Below, piece after piece: positions 44,202 through 53,002 of a DNA stretch of 55,634 nucleotides. This DNA is from a virus. The stretch is taken from the IMG/VR virus record IMGVR_UViG_3300032092_000036, positions 1-55,634 of that record; one strand, 5' to 3'. Numbering within the stretch: position 1 is the stretch's first letter; every line of letters begins with the position of its first letter. Under the pieces are notes generated by a model. That model ran no database searches, was not told where the DNA came from, and was given only the letters and a program-made list of their open reading frames with translations. The position numbers and the translations under genes are program-made.

Positions 44202-46271
44202 ATGAACCAGAATCTAGGCATCAGTATGGGCGGCATCCTTCCGGCAATGTCGGCAGCGGGTGTTGCAGAACAGCAGCGTAAAGCGTCAGAGCTTGCGCAG
44301 GCGCAGCCGCTGATTACATCTATTGCATCCTATGTCCGCAACTGCTGGACTGAAGCGAGGACAGCAAAAGAGCAAACGGTCGAGCCTAGAATGTTTAAAG
44401 CCGTGCGCGCACGCCGCGGAGAATACGATCCTGACGTTCTAACGATGATTCGCCAAAACGGCGGCTCAGAAATTTACATGATGCTTACCTCCAACAAATG
44501 CCGTGCTGCGGCAAGTTGGTTGCGTGATGTGTTATTGGGACAAGGTGCAGATAAACCTTGGACTATCAGGCCAACGCCTACACCCACACTGTCACCGGAT
44601 ATTATGGAAGAGATGCGTCTGCATGCAATACAGCAGATGGCTCAGGTGATTGAGATTACTGGTCAAGCTTTACCTCCTACGCAGTTGCGTAAGTTCTTAA
44701 ACGAGTTGCGCGAAGAGTACATGCACAACGTGATGGAAGAGGCGAAGTTCAAAGTCAAGCAGATGGAACACAAAATGGAGGATCAGCTCATTGAGGGCGG
44801 ATTCATCACGGCGTTTGATGCATTTATTGACGACATCACAACATTCCCCTGTGCATTCTTAAAGGGCCCAATCGTTCGTCGCAAGCCGAGAATGAAGTGG
44901 AACCCGGATGTACAAGCAGGCTATCAGTTGCTGATTGTGGATGACCTAGTGCTCGAGTGGGAGCGCGTTGACCCATTTATGATTTATCCGTCTCCTGCGT
45001 CGACAGGGATTAATGATGGTTATCTGATTGAGCGTCACAAGCTCCGCCAGACTGACCTTGAAGAAATGATTGGAGTAGAAGGATATGATGACGAAGCTAT
45101 TAGACAAGTTATCGAAGCTTATGGCCGCGGCGGTCTCCAAGAGTGGCTCATTGTTGACTCGACTAAAGCGCAAGCCGAAGGAAGATCAACCTCCGCAGTA
45201 ATGCAAAACAGCGAGCATTTGATTGACGCTATCCAGTTCTGGGGTATGGTGTCTGGTCAGATGTTACGCGACTGGGGTTTGTCAGATACAGAAGTGCCTG
45301 ACATTACAAAGCAGTATCCTTGTGAAGCGTGGCTCATCGGCTCATACGTTATCAAGGCATCACTGAACTACCACCCCCTCGGTCAGAAGCCTTACTACAA
45401 AGCATCGTACGAAGGTGTTCCCGGCACGTTCTGGGGCAACAGTACGTATGACTTGATCAAGGACTGCCAAGACATGTGTAACAGCGCTACACGCGCTTTG
45501 GCTAACAACATGGGCATTGCCTCTGGACCACAGGTGTGGGTCAACGTGGATCGCGTACCACAGGGCGAAGATATCACGCAGATGTACCCATGGAAGATTC
45601 ACCAAATCACTTCAGACCCAATGGGTTCGTCAGCTGCGCCAATTGGCTTTTTCCAGCCAAACTCAAATGCACAAGAGCTCATGGCTGTGTATGAGAAGTT
45701 CTCTATTTTGGCGGACGAATATTCAGGCATTCCACGTTACATGACAGGTTCTAGCCCCACAGGTGGCGCTGGCCGTACGGCGTCCGGTATGTCCATGCTG
45801 ATGGGCAATGCGAACAAGTCTATGAAGCAGGTTGTTGCAAACATTGATAACAGCGTGATGACTCCGCTGCTTGAGCGCTTGTATTTCTACAACATGAAGT
45901 ACAGCGAAGACAACGAACTCAAAGGCGACGTGACCATTGTGGCCCGCGGCTCCAACAGCATCGTGGCCAAAGAGACTGCACAGGTTCGTCGTAACGAATT
46001 CTTGCAGGCAACAGCAAATCCGATTGATATGCAGATTATGGGTATCGACGGCCGCGCTACTCTGTTACGCGAAACTGCAAAGCAGTTGGACGTAAACCCC
46101 GACGATGTTGTGCCTCCACGTGAGAAGTTGCGTGTCGCACAACAGATTGCACAAATGATGCAAGCTGGCCAGCCACCACAGCAAACGCCCGGACAGGGAG
46201 CTCCTGCGGGAAGTCCCGTTCAGAACCAGCAGATGTTGAGTAATGGCGCACCAATTACAGATAATTTTTAA
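44202..46271 (+). CDS. Portal protein
   Basis: 689 residues just after terminase. Recognised by length, position and features such as ILPAMSAAGVAEQQRKASEL, MLTSNKCRAAASWLRDVLLG, SGIPRYMTGSSPTGGAGRTA and SMLMGNANKSMKQVVANIDN, typical of the large portal of environmental podoviruses. The C-terminal 60 residues are Gln/Pro/Gly rich. As a dodecameric ring it forms the DNA gate and joins capsid to tail. It is followed by a strong promoter with an operator-like palindrome. Confidence 0.9.
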   Translation: MNQNLGISMGGILPAMSAAGVAEQQRKASELAQAQPLITSIASYVRNCWTEARTAKEQTVEPRMFKAVRARRGEYDPDVLTMIRQNGGSEIYMMLTSNKCRAAASWLRDVLLGQGADKPWTIRPTPTPTLSPDIMEEMRLHAIQQMAQVIEITGQALPPTQLRKFLNELREEYMHNVMEEAKFKVKQMEHKMEDQLIEGGFITAFDAFIDDITTFPCAFLKGPIVRRKPRMKWNPDVQAGYQLLIVDDLVLEWERVDPFMIYPSPASTGINDGYLIERHKLRQTDLEEMIGVEGYDDEAIRQVIEAYGRGGLQEWLIVDSTKAQAEGRSTSAVMQNSEHLIDAIQFWGMVSGQMLRDWGLSDTEVPDITKQYPCEAWLIGSYVIKASLNYHPLGQKPYYKASYEGVPGTFWGNSTYDLIKDCQDMCNSATRALANNMGIASGPQVWVNVDRVPQGEDITQMYPWKIHQITSDPMGSSAAPIGFFQPNSNAQELMAVYEKFSILADEYSGIPRYMTGSSPTGGAGRTASGMSMLMGNANKSMKQVVANIDNSVMTPLLERLYFYNMKYSEDNELKGDVTIVARGSNSIVAKETAQVRRNEFLQATANPIDMQIMGIDGRATLLRETAKQLDVNPDDVVPPREKLRVAQQIAQMMQAGQPPQQTPGQGAPAGSPVQNQQMLSNGAPITDNF

Positions 46272-46277
46272 ATTCTC

Positions 46278-46306
46278 TTGACATGGGGTTTACCCCATGA
46301 TACAAA
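46278..46306 (+). promoter_or_regulatory. Promoter with palindromic operator in its spacer
   Basis: TTGACA (46278-46283), 17-base spacer, TACAAA (46301-46306). The spacer is almost filled by the perfect hairpin CATGGGG-TTTA-CCCCATG (46282-46299). A protein bound there would block RNA polymerase, so the capsid operon may be separately controlled. Confidence 0.6.
46282..46299 (+). repeat. GGGGTTTACCCC element
   Basis: CATGGGGTTTACCCCATG, 7-base arms and TTTA centre. Strongest arms of the seven GGG-TTYW-CCC copies. Confidence 0.6.
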
Positions 46307-46328
46307 CCACACAGTAAAAGGACTGAAC

Positions 46329-46796
46329 ATGAACTATTCTGGCAAATCCAAAATGATGAATCGCTACGCAGACGGCGGCGAAACCGTTGAGTACGTTGAG
46401 GCTGGTTCGGGCTCGTCGGAAAGTTCTTCTCCCATGGAGTCTTCTGAATCAAAAGCCGAAGAGTCTTCTAAGCCAGAGTACAAGTCCTTCAAAGAAGCGT
46501 TTGCTGCTGAGCGTAAGGCCGGCAACAAAACTTTTGAATACATGGGCAAGAAGTACACAACCGATATGGCTCCCCGTGATACTGGTAGCGACATGGCTCG
46601 TATGCAAGCTCGTGCTCCTAAACCAGCACTGCGCGCAGAAACAAATGATGATCGCGCTAAACGCTATGTTGAAAAACGCGCTGCCGCTCGTGCAGAAGCT
46701 GCGGCTAACGCCGCACGCGGTCGTAGTGGAGTTAAGATGGCCAACGGCGGTGTTGTTAAACGCGCTACAGTCACTGCGCGAGGCAAAGCTTGCTAA
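46329..46796 (+). CDS. Hypothetical 155-residue protein before scaffold
   Basis: ATG 46329 with AAGGAC; the longer frame starts in the promoter. The N-terminal half is Ser/Glu rich and disordered (GSGSSESSSPMESSESKAEE), then YKSFKEAFAAERKAGNKTFE, YMGKKYTTDM, a basic Ala-rich helix and MANGGVVKRATVTARGKAC. The GGVV motif recalls virion-associated proteins. Possibly an internal head or scaffold helper. Confidence 0.65.
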   Translation: MNYSGKSKMMNRYADGGETVEYVEAGSGSSESSSPMESSESKAEESSKPEYKSFKEAFAAERKAGNKTFEYMGKKYTTDMAPRDTGSDMARMQARAPKPALRAETNDDRAKRYVEKRAAARAEAAANAARGRSGVKMANGGVVKRATVTARGKAC

Positions 46797-47020
46797 TTAA
46801 ACCAGACGCTCGACAATTTCAAGCGTTGGCTAGGATTTCTAAGTCAGACGATGGAGAGGTTTTGTTGAAATTACTCGAAACCGAACTCGAAAAGCTGACA
46901 AATAATTTGCTGGATACGTCCGGCGATACCACCCCGAGAGTCCAAGGGATGGCGCGAGAGTGTAAAGACATTCTCACGTTGCTTCAGGTATCCCCTGAGC
47001 TGGCAGAAAAGACACGGTAA
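46790..47020 (+). CDS. Hypothetical 76-residue helical protein
   Basis: TTG 46790 start, with GAGG six bases upstream, overlapping the previous gene by seven bases. MLIKPDARQFQALARISKSD and VLLKLLETELEKLTNNLLDT are helical and charged. No motif recognised. Likely a head-assembly accessory given its place between portal and scaffold. Confidence 0.65.
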   Translation: MLIKPDARQFQALARISKSDDGEVLLKLLETELEKLTNNLLDTSGDTTPRVQGMARECKDILTLLQVSPELAEKTR

Positions 47021-47100
47021 GCCTAAGGGGGAAGCCCCCGGCAAGTCGTTTTGTAAAAACACGCCCAAGTTCTGTGGTGGAACCGGCATAAGGAGTATTT

Positions 47101-48087
47101 ATGGCATTGCCAAAACAGGTACAAGCTCAAGCACACGTTGCGGAAGAGTATGACAAGCAGGTTGCTGCAGCCCAACAGGCCGTAGAACCCAAGCCCGAAG
47201 ACGAACAACAACAGAGTTCTGAGCCAGAACCAGAGAAGCAAAGTCAGGAACCAGTCTCCGTTGAGACACCGAAACCTACTGAAGACGACGCGGCATGGAA
47301 GCAACGCTACCTGTCACTTCAAGGTCAGTACAACAGCCAAGTGCCAACCCTGCAACAGCAAGTGCGGCAACTGACGGATTCGATGGATCAATTACAGGCA
47401 AAACTCAAGGAACAGAAAGCCGAAACGCAAGCTGAACCTGAGCCGAGCCAACTGGTTACAAACAAAGACGTGGAAGCATTTGGTGAGGACTTGGTAGACC
47501 TAGCCCGCCGTATTGCCAAAGAAGAATTTGGCAGACGCGAGTCAAAGTACATCAAGCAAATCGAGGCACTAGAAGGCCAGTTGACCAAAGCCGAAGGCCA
47601 AGTCGGTGAAGTTGTTCAGTCTCAAGCAAAGACAGCGCAGGATCGATTCTTTGAGAATCTCAATTCAACGTTGCCAAGCTGGGAGGCGATTCAAGCAACA
47701 GATGATTGTCAGACATGGTTAGCAACTCGGATTCCGGGTTCTCAAGCTACATGGAACGACGCTCTTCTGAACGCTGCAAGTCGTCAGGACGTCTCCGCCG
47801 TCAAGGAAGTGTTTGATACATTCTTCGAGAAGTATCCAGCGCATAACCCTTCAGCTCGAAAGCAACAGCAATCTAATGCACGCCAAGAGCTAAACCGTCA
47901 GGTTGCACCGGGGAAGTCGACAGCTTCTACCCCTAGTTCGCAAAACGGCCGAATCTATACAAGCGCTGATTACATCGCTGAAAGCAATAGGATCGTCCGG
48001 TTGTCACAACAGGGTAAGCACGAGCAAGCGATGCAGCTACAAACCGAGTTAGATGCTGCCCAAACAGAAGGACGTATTCGTCCATAA
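47101..48087 (+). CDS. Scaffolding-like protein
   Basis: 328 residues. Long Gln/Glu-rich coiled coils dominate (EEYDKQVAAAQQAVEPKPED, VPTLQQQVRQLTDSMDQLQA, ESKYIKQIEALEGQLTKAEG), with a basic Gly/Pro-rich linker and a short C-terminal helix. Position between portal and capsid genes and the high charge are those of phage scaffolding proteins that direct prohead assembly and then leave the head. No protease motif is present. Confidence 0.8.
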   Translation: MALPKQVQAQAHVAEEYDKQVAAAQQAVEPKPEDEQQQSSEPEPEKQSQEPVSVETPKPTEDDAAWKQRYLSLQGQYNSQVPTLQQQVRQLTDSMDQLQAKLKEQKAETQAEPEPSQLVTNKDVEAFGEDLVDLARRIAKEEFGRRESKYIKQIEALEGQLTKAEGQVGEVVQSQAKTAQDRFFENLNSTLPSWEAIQATDDCQTWLATRIPGSQATWNDALLNAASRQDVSAVKEVFDTFFEKYPAHNPSARKQQQSNARQELNRQVAPGKSTASTPSSQNGRIYTSADYIAESNRIVRLSQQGKHEQAMQLQTELDAAQTEGRIRP

Positions 48088-48139
48088 CTGTAACGGCGGC
48101 GTGTTTTGACAAACCGATTTTTTTTATTTGGAGCATTAA

Positions 48140-49129
48140 ATGTCTACAATCACAGCAGCCGCCGGTTATGCCGTAACCGCACCCTTTAACACAAACCCTT
48201 CGTACTCTGGTACGTTCATCCCCGCAATTTGGTCTAGCAAACTGAACGTTAAGTTCTACGCTAACACCACATTCGGTGAAGTTTCCAATACATCTTGGGA
48301 AGGCGATATCAAGAACATGGGCGATAAAGTTGTCATCAACAACATCCCCTCTATCACCATCAGCACTTACACTGTTGGTTCTAGCTTGAACTACGAAGCA
48401 CCAACTCCTAACACCATTGAGTTGAACATCGACAAAGGCTACTACTTTGGCGTGAACGTTTCTGACGTTCTCGAGTACCAAGCTCAGCCTAACTTGATGG
48501 ACATGTTCACGACTGACGCAGCCAACCAGATGAAAATCGCCGTTGACCGCGAATCTTTCTTGGGCACATTCAGCTCTGCCGCTGCTGCCAACATTGGCGC
48601 AACTGCTGGTGTTTTGAGCGGTTCTTTCAACCTCGGTACTGACGCAGCTCCTTTGGACTACGTTGCTGGCAGCCCCCTGCCTACAATCTTGAACACGATC
48701 ACTTCCATGTCTTCTGTTCTGGACGAGCAAAACGTTCCTGAGACTGATCGTTTCTTGATCATTACGCCCACTGAGCGTCAGTTGCTCATGCAATCTCCAT
48801 TGGCTCAAGCCTATGTAACTGGTGATGCCCAGTCTATCTTGCGTAACGGTAAGATCGGCCGTATCGACCGCTTTGATATCTATGTGTCTAACTTGTTGCC
48901 TAAAGCAGCTGCTGACCAGAACTACTCTGGCGGTGCTGATGCCGGTAAAGTTAAGCGCCACGTTATCATCGCTGGTCAGAAGTCTGCATTGACTTTTGCT
49001 TCGCAGATCAACAAGGTTGAGTCTATTCCCAACCCCAACGACTTCGGTACTTTGGTCCGCGGTTTGATGATCTACGGTCGCAAGACAGTTAAGCCAGAAG
49101 CTTTGACCTACGCTGTGGTCAAGGGCTAA
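48140..49129 (+). CDS. Major capsid protein
   Basis: 329 residues with a strong TTGGAG site. The segments TFIPAIWSSKLNVKFYANTT, GDKVVINNIPSITISTYTVG, DRESFLGTFSSAAAANIGAT and RFLIITPTERQLLMQSPLAQ match HK97-fold coat proteins of environmental podoviruses. It is followed immediately by a strong terminator, as for a highly expressed gene. It forms the shell around the genome. Confidence 0.92.
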   Translation: MSTITAAAGYAVTAPFNTNPSYSGTFIPAIWSSKLNVKFYANTTFGEVSNTSWEGDIKNMGDKVVINNIPSITISTYTVGSSLNYEAPTPNTIELNIDKGYYFGVNVSDVLEYQAQPNLMDMFTTDAANQMKIAVDRESFLGTFSSAAAANIGATAGVLSGSFNLGTDAAPLDYVAGSPLPTILNTITSMSSVLDEQNVPETDRFLIITPTERQLLMQSPLAQAYVTGDAQSILRNGKIGRIDRFDIYVSNLLPKAAADQNYSGGADAGKVKRHVIIAGQKSALTFASQINKVESIPNPNDFGTLVRGLMIYGRKTVKPEALTYAVVKG

Positions 49130-49131
49130 GC

Positions 49132-49153
49132 AAAAAGCCCTTCGGGGCTTTTT
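49132..49153 (+). terminator. Terminator after the capsid gene
   Basis: AAAAAGCCC-TTCG-GGGCTTTTT (49132-49140 and 49145-49153), two bases after the capsid stop. Strong stem with U-rich 3' arm. Confidence 0.88.
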
Positions 49154-49183
49154 CCCGTTTATATTTTATTTTTGGAGATCAAA

Positions 49184-49522
49184 ATGGCTAATTCAATGAG
49201 CTTTGCAACCGAAGTTGGTGGTTACGAGACCGCTACTGCAGGTACTACACAAACCCAAGCCGGTGCTACAGCACTGACAGGCTTTATCAACTACGTTACC
49301 ACAGGCACTGCTGCTGATGGCGTTAAATTGCCTGCCGATCGCACTGCTGGCGATATTGTTTACGTTGTTAACAGTTCAGCGAATTCGTTGAACGTCTACC
49401 CCAATACTGGCGGTAAGATTAACAACGGCTCTGCCAACGCTGCTAAGGCTTTGGTTGCTAACATGTCCGGCTGCTATATCAGCTTGGGCAGCGAAAACTG
49501 GGCTGCGGTCCTCAGCGCCTAA
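49184..49522 (+). CDS. Putative capsid decoration protein
   Basis: 112 residues from ATG 49184 with TTGGAG. The beta-rich sequence GDIVYVVNSSANSLNVYPNT and GGKINNGSANAAKALVANMS, GCYISLGSENWAAVL resembles small beta-barrel phage virion proteins found right after capsid genes. Between two terminators, so probably an abundant independent message. A decoration or head-fibre role is inferred from place and fold. Confidence 0.6.
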   Translation: MANSMSFATEVGGYETATAGTTQTQAGATALTGFINYVTTGTAADGVKLPADRTAGDIVYVVNSSANSLNVYPNTGGKINNGSANAAKALVANMSGCYISLGSENWAAVLSA

Positions 49523-49534
49523 TCAGCGCAGCAA

Positions 49535-49561
49535 GAGGGGCCCCACGGGGCCCCTTCTTGT
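49535..49561 (+). terminator. Terminator after the decoration gene
   Basis: GC-rich hairpin from 49535 to 49556 (GAGGGGCCC-CACG-GGGCCCCTT) followed by CTTGTGTT. It closes the head operon. Confidence 0.8.
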
Positions 49562-49601
49562 GTTAGTATTCTCATAACTTCAAACTCTACGAGGTTAGCT
49601 C

Positions 49602-50291
49602 ATGGCGACCATCACAGTTGCGTCGATCCTGACCAAGGTTTCGACAATTCTTCAAGACCCGACAAACATTCGCTGGCCTACTGACGAATTGATTTTGTGG
49701 CTGAACGATGGCCAGCGTGAAACCGCGTTGTATAAACCAAATGCGTTTGTTATAAACGCTGCTGTTATTTGTGTAGCAGGCACTAAGCAGACACTGCCCG
49801 CTGCAGCCGTTTCCTTGATCGACGTAGTACGCAATATGGGCACTAACGGCACAACGCCGGGCAATGCAATTCGTGCTGTGTCTCGTGAGATTTTAGATGC
49901 GCAAGTTCCAAATTGGCACTCGTCTACTCCTAGCGCAGTTACAAAGCATTTCGTTTATACCCCCCTAGATTCAAAGACGTTTTACGTATACCCCCCTCAG
50001 CCGTCCTCAAGTCAGGGCTATATAGAGTTGGTTTACGTTGCTGCACCATCAGATGCAGTATCTGGCGGCGTTATCACTATCGACGATATTTACGTCACGG
50101 CGCTTATCAGTTACATTCTGTTCAGGGCTTACAGCAAGGATGCTGAGTACGCAAACAATTCTGCTTTGGCTGCCTCATACTATCAGCAGTTCCAAGGTCT
50201 CTTGCAAGGCAAAGCCACAGCCGAAGCTGCGTCTAACCCGAACCAAGCGCTAGCCCCATTTAACCCTAACTTACCGGGATCAATGAAGTGA
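49602..50291 (+). CDS. Head-tail adaptor (DUF6682-like)
   Basis: 229 residues, GAGG site. VASILTKVSTILQDPTNIRW and LWLNDGQRETALYKPNAF open a helical adaptor domain of the type found in gp11/tail tubular A-like or neck proteins (DUF6682). It should bind the portal ring and connect to the tail. Ends in a GTGA overlap with the next gene. Confidence 0.75.
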   Translation: MATITVASILTKVSTILQDPTNIRWPTDELILWLNDGQRETALYKPNAFVINAAVICVAGTKQTLPAAAVSLIDVVRNMGTNGTTPGNAIRAVSREILDAQVPNWHSSTPSAVTKHFVYTPLDSKTFYVYPPQPSSSQGYIELVYVAAPSDAVSGGVITIDDIYVTALISYILFRAYSKDAEYANNSALAASYYQQFQGLLQGKATAEAASNPNQALAPFNPNLPGSMK

Positions 50292-50932
50292 GCAACGTCT
50301 CCTACGAAGTTTTCTTGCCGAACATTGTTCCGTACGCGCCCAACGTACTGGACGACCAAGCAATTGAGGCTGTGCGCAACGCCTGCATCGACTTCTGCCG
50401 CGAGACGTTATTCCTGCAGTGTGACTTAACGCCGATCACTGTGATGGCCGGCGCAAACACGTATTGCATCGATGTGCCTAAGTACAACATTCTTGGCCAA
50501 CTGATGGGCATCTACTATCAGAGCCGAAAATTAGAGCGTAAGAGCCAGTATGAATTAGAGAAGATGTTCTCCATGAACTGGCAATCCCAGCTTGGAACTC
50601 CACAGGCGTACACGCAGTTCAACCCCAACGACATTACGCTGGCTTTATGCCCCGCAGAAACTGTCCAGAACGCGATCACAGGCCGTTTTTCATACATGCC
50701 GCTACGCGACTCTACTGTTGTCGATTCGCAGCTGTACGAGCGATATTTAGAAGAAATTTCAAGCGGAGCGCTTGCTAGTTTACTGGAAACGCCTAATCAG
50801 CCGTATACCGACGCTGCAGGCGCTAAAGCATATACATTGAAGTTTCGAATTGCTAAACAAACGGCCCGGGCTTATGTGACCGGCGGTATGAACCATGCGC
50901 CCATGCGCATACGTTACAGTAGGATTTGGTAA
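50288..50932 (+). CDS. Neck/tail tubular A-like protein
   Basis: 214 residues from GTG 50288 (GTGA overlap). VLDDQAIEAVRNACIDFCRE and TVMAGANTYCIDVPKYNILG then a mixed C-terminus (FSYMPLRDSTVVDSQLYERY) resemble tail tubular protein A / adaptor families. It likely forms a second ring beneath the portal. Overlaps the next gene as TAATG. Confidence 0.7.
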   Translation: MSNVSYEVFLPNIVPYAPNVLDDQAIEAVRNACIDFCRETLFLQCDLTPITVMAGANTYCIDVPKYNILGQLMGIYYQSRKLERKSQYELEKMFSMNWQSQLGTPQAYTQFNPNDITLALCPAETVQNAITGRFSYMPLRDSTVVDSQLYERYLEEISSGALASLLETPNQPYTDAAGAKAYTLKFRIAKQTARAYVTGGMNHAPMRIRYSRIW

Positions 50933-51267
50933 TGAGCTGCGATCTGATCTATCTTGTTCAAGGTGACGTAAACCGCCCGCAAGTTGAGGCGACAATTACC
51001 AATGAAAACACAGGCGCTGTAGTAGATATTACTGGCGCTACTGTTGTTATGAAGTTCCGCATGGTTGGTGCTACTACGCTGCAAGACACAATTGCGGGCA
51101 CAGTCACAAACGGCGTTGGCGGGGTCTGCGTTTTCCCCATGACAGCGTTGGCCATGTCAGGAGACCCCGGTAACTATGAAGGTGAAATTCAAGTTACGTT
51201 TGCCTCTGGCGGCGGTGTTCAGACTGTATACGACCCATTAAGATTTAGGATGCGCGAGGACTTCTAA
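50932..51267 (+). CDS. Small beta-sandwich virion protein (BppU N-terminal-like)
   Basis: 111 residues from ATG 50932 (TAATG overlap). LIYLVQGDVNRPQVEATITN and VVDITGATVVMKFRMVGATT followed by SGDPGNYEGEIQVTFASGGG are typical of a phage Ig-like or BppU N-terminal domain that anchors fibres. It precedes the repeat fibre gene with a one-base overlap. Role as a fibre connector is inferred. Confidence 0.6.
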   Translation: MSCDLIYLVQGDVNRPQVEATITNENTGAVVDITGATVVMKFRMVGATTLQDTIAGTVTNGVGGVCVFPMTALAMSGDPGNYEGEIQVTFASGGGVQTVYDPLRFRMREDF

Positions 51268-52160
51268 TGCGCGCTACCTATGCATACATTAAACTTCAGG
51301 CAGAAATTGCTTACGTAAAACTTCAGGCAACTGTTAGCTACGTCAAACTTAGCGCCGCTACAAGTTATGTATTGCTTAAAGCCACAGCCATTACAGGTTA
51401 CTTTTTAAAATTTATTGATCTTTTTGACACTGCTCGCGCAACTGATGCTGCTGTAAAAACAGTTGGTAAAGGGCTTACCGAAACCGCGCAAGCTAGCGAA
51501 ACGCTAGTCAAAAGCTCCGGAAAAGCGCTTAGTGACACCGGTAGTGCGTCTGATCTAGCCGCTAAGACCTTTGGTAAAACAGCATCTGATACTGCAACGC
51601 CAAGTGATGCCGCCGTTCTGGGCCTCAACAAAACGCTAAACGACACGGCGTTTGCCACGGATGACGTAGATGGTATTGTCACAGACGACGATCAAATCAT
51701 TCAGTTCATGAAAGTGTTGTCTGAAGTTGTTACGCCAACTGAGACCCTTGTTATAGCGAACGGATTTAACCGAGAGTTTGTAGAGTCTGCTGTGAGTGGT
51801 GACGTTGCAGCCAAGACTTTCATTAAGAATCTAATCGACACGGTTAATGTGACCGATGTTGCAGATGTTAGAAACGCTAAGGTTGAGAATCCAAGTGATG
51901 GCTCAAGCGTATCTGATCAGGCCGTTATTGGATTTGGAAAAGCTCTTACTGAGTCGCCGACAGCGGCTGATGCCGCGTTTAAAGGTTTTATTAAAGGGTT
52001 GACTGAAACGCCAACCGCAACAGATTCCGCCGTTATTGTGGCTGGAAAAGCTCTTATCGACTCGACTAGCGCGTCAGATGCTGGTACATTGATAAGCCAA
52101 GGCTACTGCGATATCACGTACTTCGCGGAAGACTATGTAGGAACTAGTCGTACTTTTTAA
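51267..52160 (+). CDS. Repeat-rich tail fibre protein
   Basis: 297 residues, TAATG overlap. The N-terminus has four units of the type AYIKLQAEI / AYVKLQATV / SYVKLSAAT / SYVLLKATA. Residues 50-280 hold about ten 18-22-residue repeats built on GKxLxETxxASDAAVK (for example VGKGLTETAQASETLVKSSG, SGKALSDTGSASDLAAKTFG). Such repeats occur in extended fibres. The end has FAEDYVGTSRTF. The repeat number could vary between related phages. Confidence 0.7.
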   Translation: MRATYAYIKLQAEIAYVKLQATVSYVKLSAATSYVLLKATAITGYFLKFIDLFDTARATDAAVKTVGKGLTETAQASETLVKSSGKALSDTGSASDLAAKTFGKTASDTATPSDAAVLGLNKTLNDTAFATDDVDGIVTDDDQIIQFMKVLSEVVTPTETLVIANGFNREFVESAVSGDVAAKTFIKNLIDTVNVTDVADVRNAKVENPSDGSSVSDQAVIGFGKALTESPTAADAAFKGFIKGLTETPTATDSAVIVAGKALIDSTSASDAGTLISQGYCDITYFAEDYVGTSRTF

Positions 52161-52169
52161 GGAATCCCC

Positions 52170-52625
52170 ATGAACACGAATGAAAAAATTGTCGCTACTG
52201 GCGAATTGAAGATTGTAGTAACCGCTCCCGACGGTACAGTCAAGCACGAGCAGGAAGTCAAGAACTTGGTTGTTACAGCCGGTTTGGGATTTATTGCCAG
52301 TCGTATGGCGGGCACGTCCGCTAACGTTATGAGCCACATGGCCATTGGTACAAATAACACGGCAGCAGCTGCAGGCAACACTGCTTTGGGCGCTGAATCT
52401 GCACGCGTGGCTTTAACTAGCACAACCCCAACAGGCGCAGCCGTTGCTTACGTTGCTTCTTTCCCAGCAGGCACTCCCGCAACACTAACCGGCATTCAAG
52501 AAGCCGGCATCTTCAATGCTTCTTCTGCAGGAACGATGCTTTGCCGCACTGTGTTTGCAGTCGTTAACAAAGACGTAAACGATACAATGTCCATTACTTG
52601 GACAGTTACAATGGCTGCACCTTAA
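52170..52625 (+). CDS. Virion-associated beta protein
   Basis: 151 residues. The start MNTNEKIVATGELKIVVTAP, the core VTAGLGFIASRMAGTSANVM and ALGAESARVALTSTTPTGAA match a family of small tail-fibre-associated proteins in environmental phages. Predicted all-beta, no catalytic motif. Likely part of a fibre or its chaperone. Confidence 0.65.
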   Translation: MNTNEKIVATGELKIVVTAPDGTVKHEQEVKNLVVTAGLGFIASRMAGTSANVMSHMAIGTNNTAAAAGNTALGAESARVALTSTTPTGAAVAYVASFPAGTPATLTGIQEAGIFNASSAGTMLCRTVFAVVNKDVNDTMSITWTVTMAAP

Positions 52626-52637
52626 TCGGAGTAATCC

Positions 52638-53000
52638 ATGAGTACCATTATTACCCGTGCAGGTAAGGGCTCGCCTCTTACCAACAATGAGGTTGATGCC
52701 AACTTCGTTAATCTGAATACTGACAAAATTCAGGTTACGGGTACGCCTACGAGTGGGCAGGCGGTGGTATGGGATGCTACAAACTCACGTTGGATACCCG
52801 GCACTGCAGCGTCTAGGGTAACGATTTCGTCTACAGCGCCAGCAGGAGCTACGGCAGGCGATCGATGGCTGGACGCAGATACAGGCGTTGAATATTTGTA
52901 TACCGATGACGGCACATCCTCTCAGTGGGTGGAGTTTGGCCCAACGGCTATTGTTGTTACGTCTGGCGATGCGCTTGCATTTGCTATTGCATTAGGATAA
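52638..53000 (+). CDS. Short tail-fibre protein
   Basis: 120 residues. The N-terminus MSTIITRAGKGSPLTNNEVD, then ANFVNLNTDKIQVTGTPTSG, is a very common phage tail-fibre attachment segment. The C-terminus VVTSGDALAFAIALG is beta-rich. It probably joins the fibre to the tail or is a fibre subunit. Confidence 0.75.
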   Translation: MSTIITRAGKGSPLTNNEVDANFVNLNTDKIQVTGTPTSGQAVVWDATNSRWIPGTAASRVTISSTAPAGATAGDRWLDADTGVEYLYTDDGTSSQWVEFGPTAIVVTSGDALAFAIALG

Positions 53001-53002
53001 AT

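Noticed and set aside
48104-48140. Promoter with TTGACA before the capsid gene
   Set aside because: The -35 match is perfect but no -10 box is found at 16-18 bases; the T-rich stretch gives no good hexamer.
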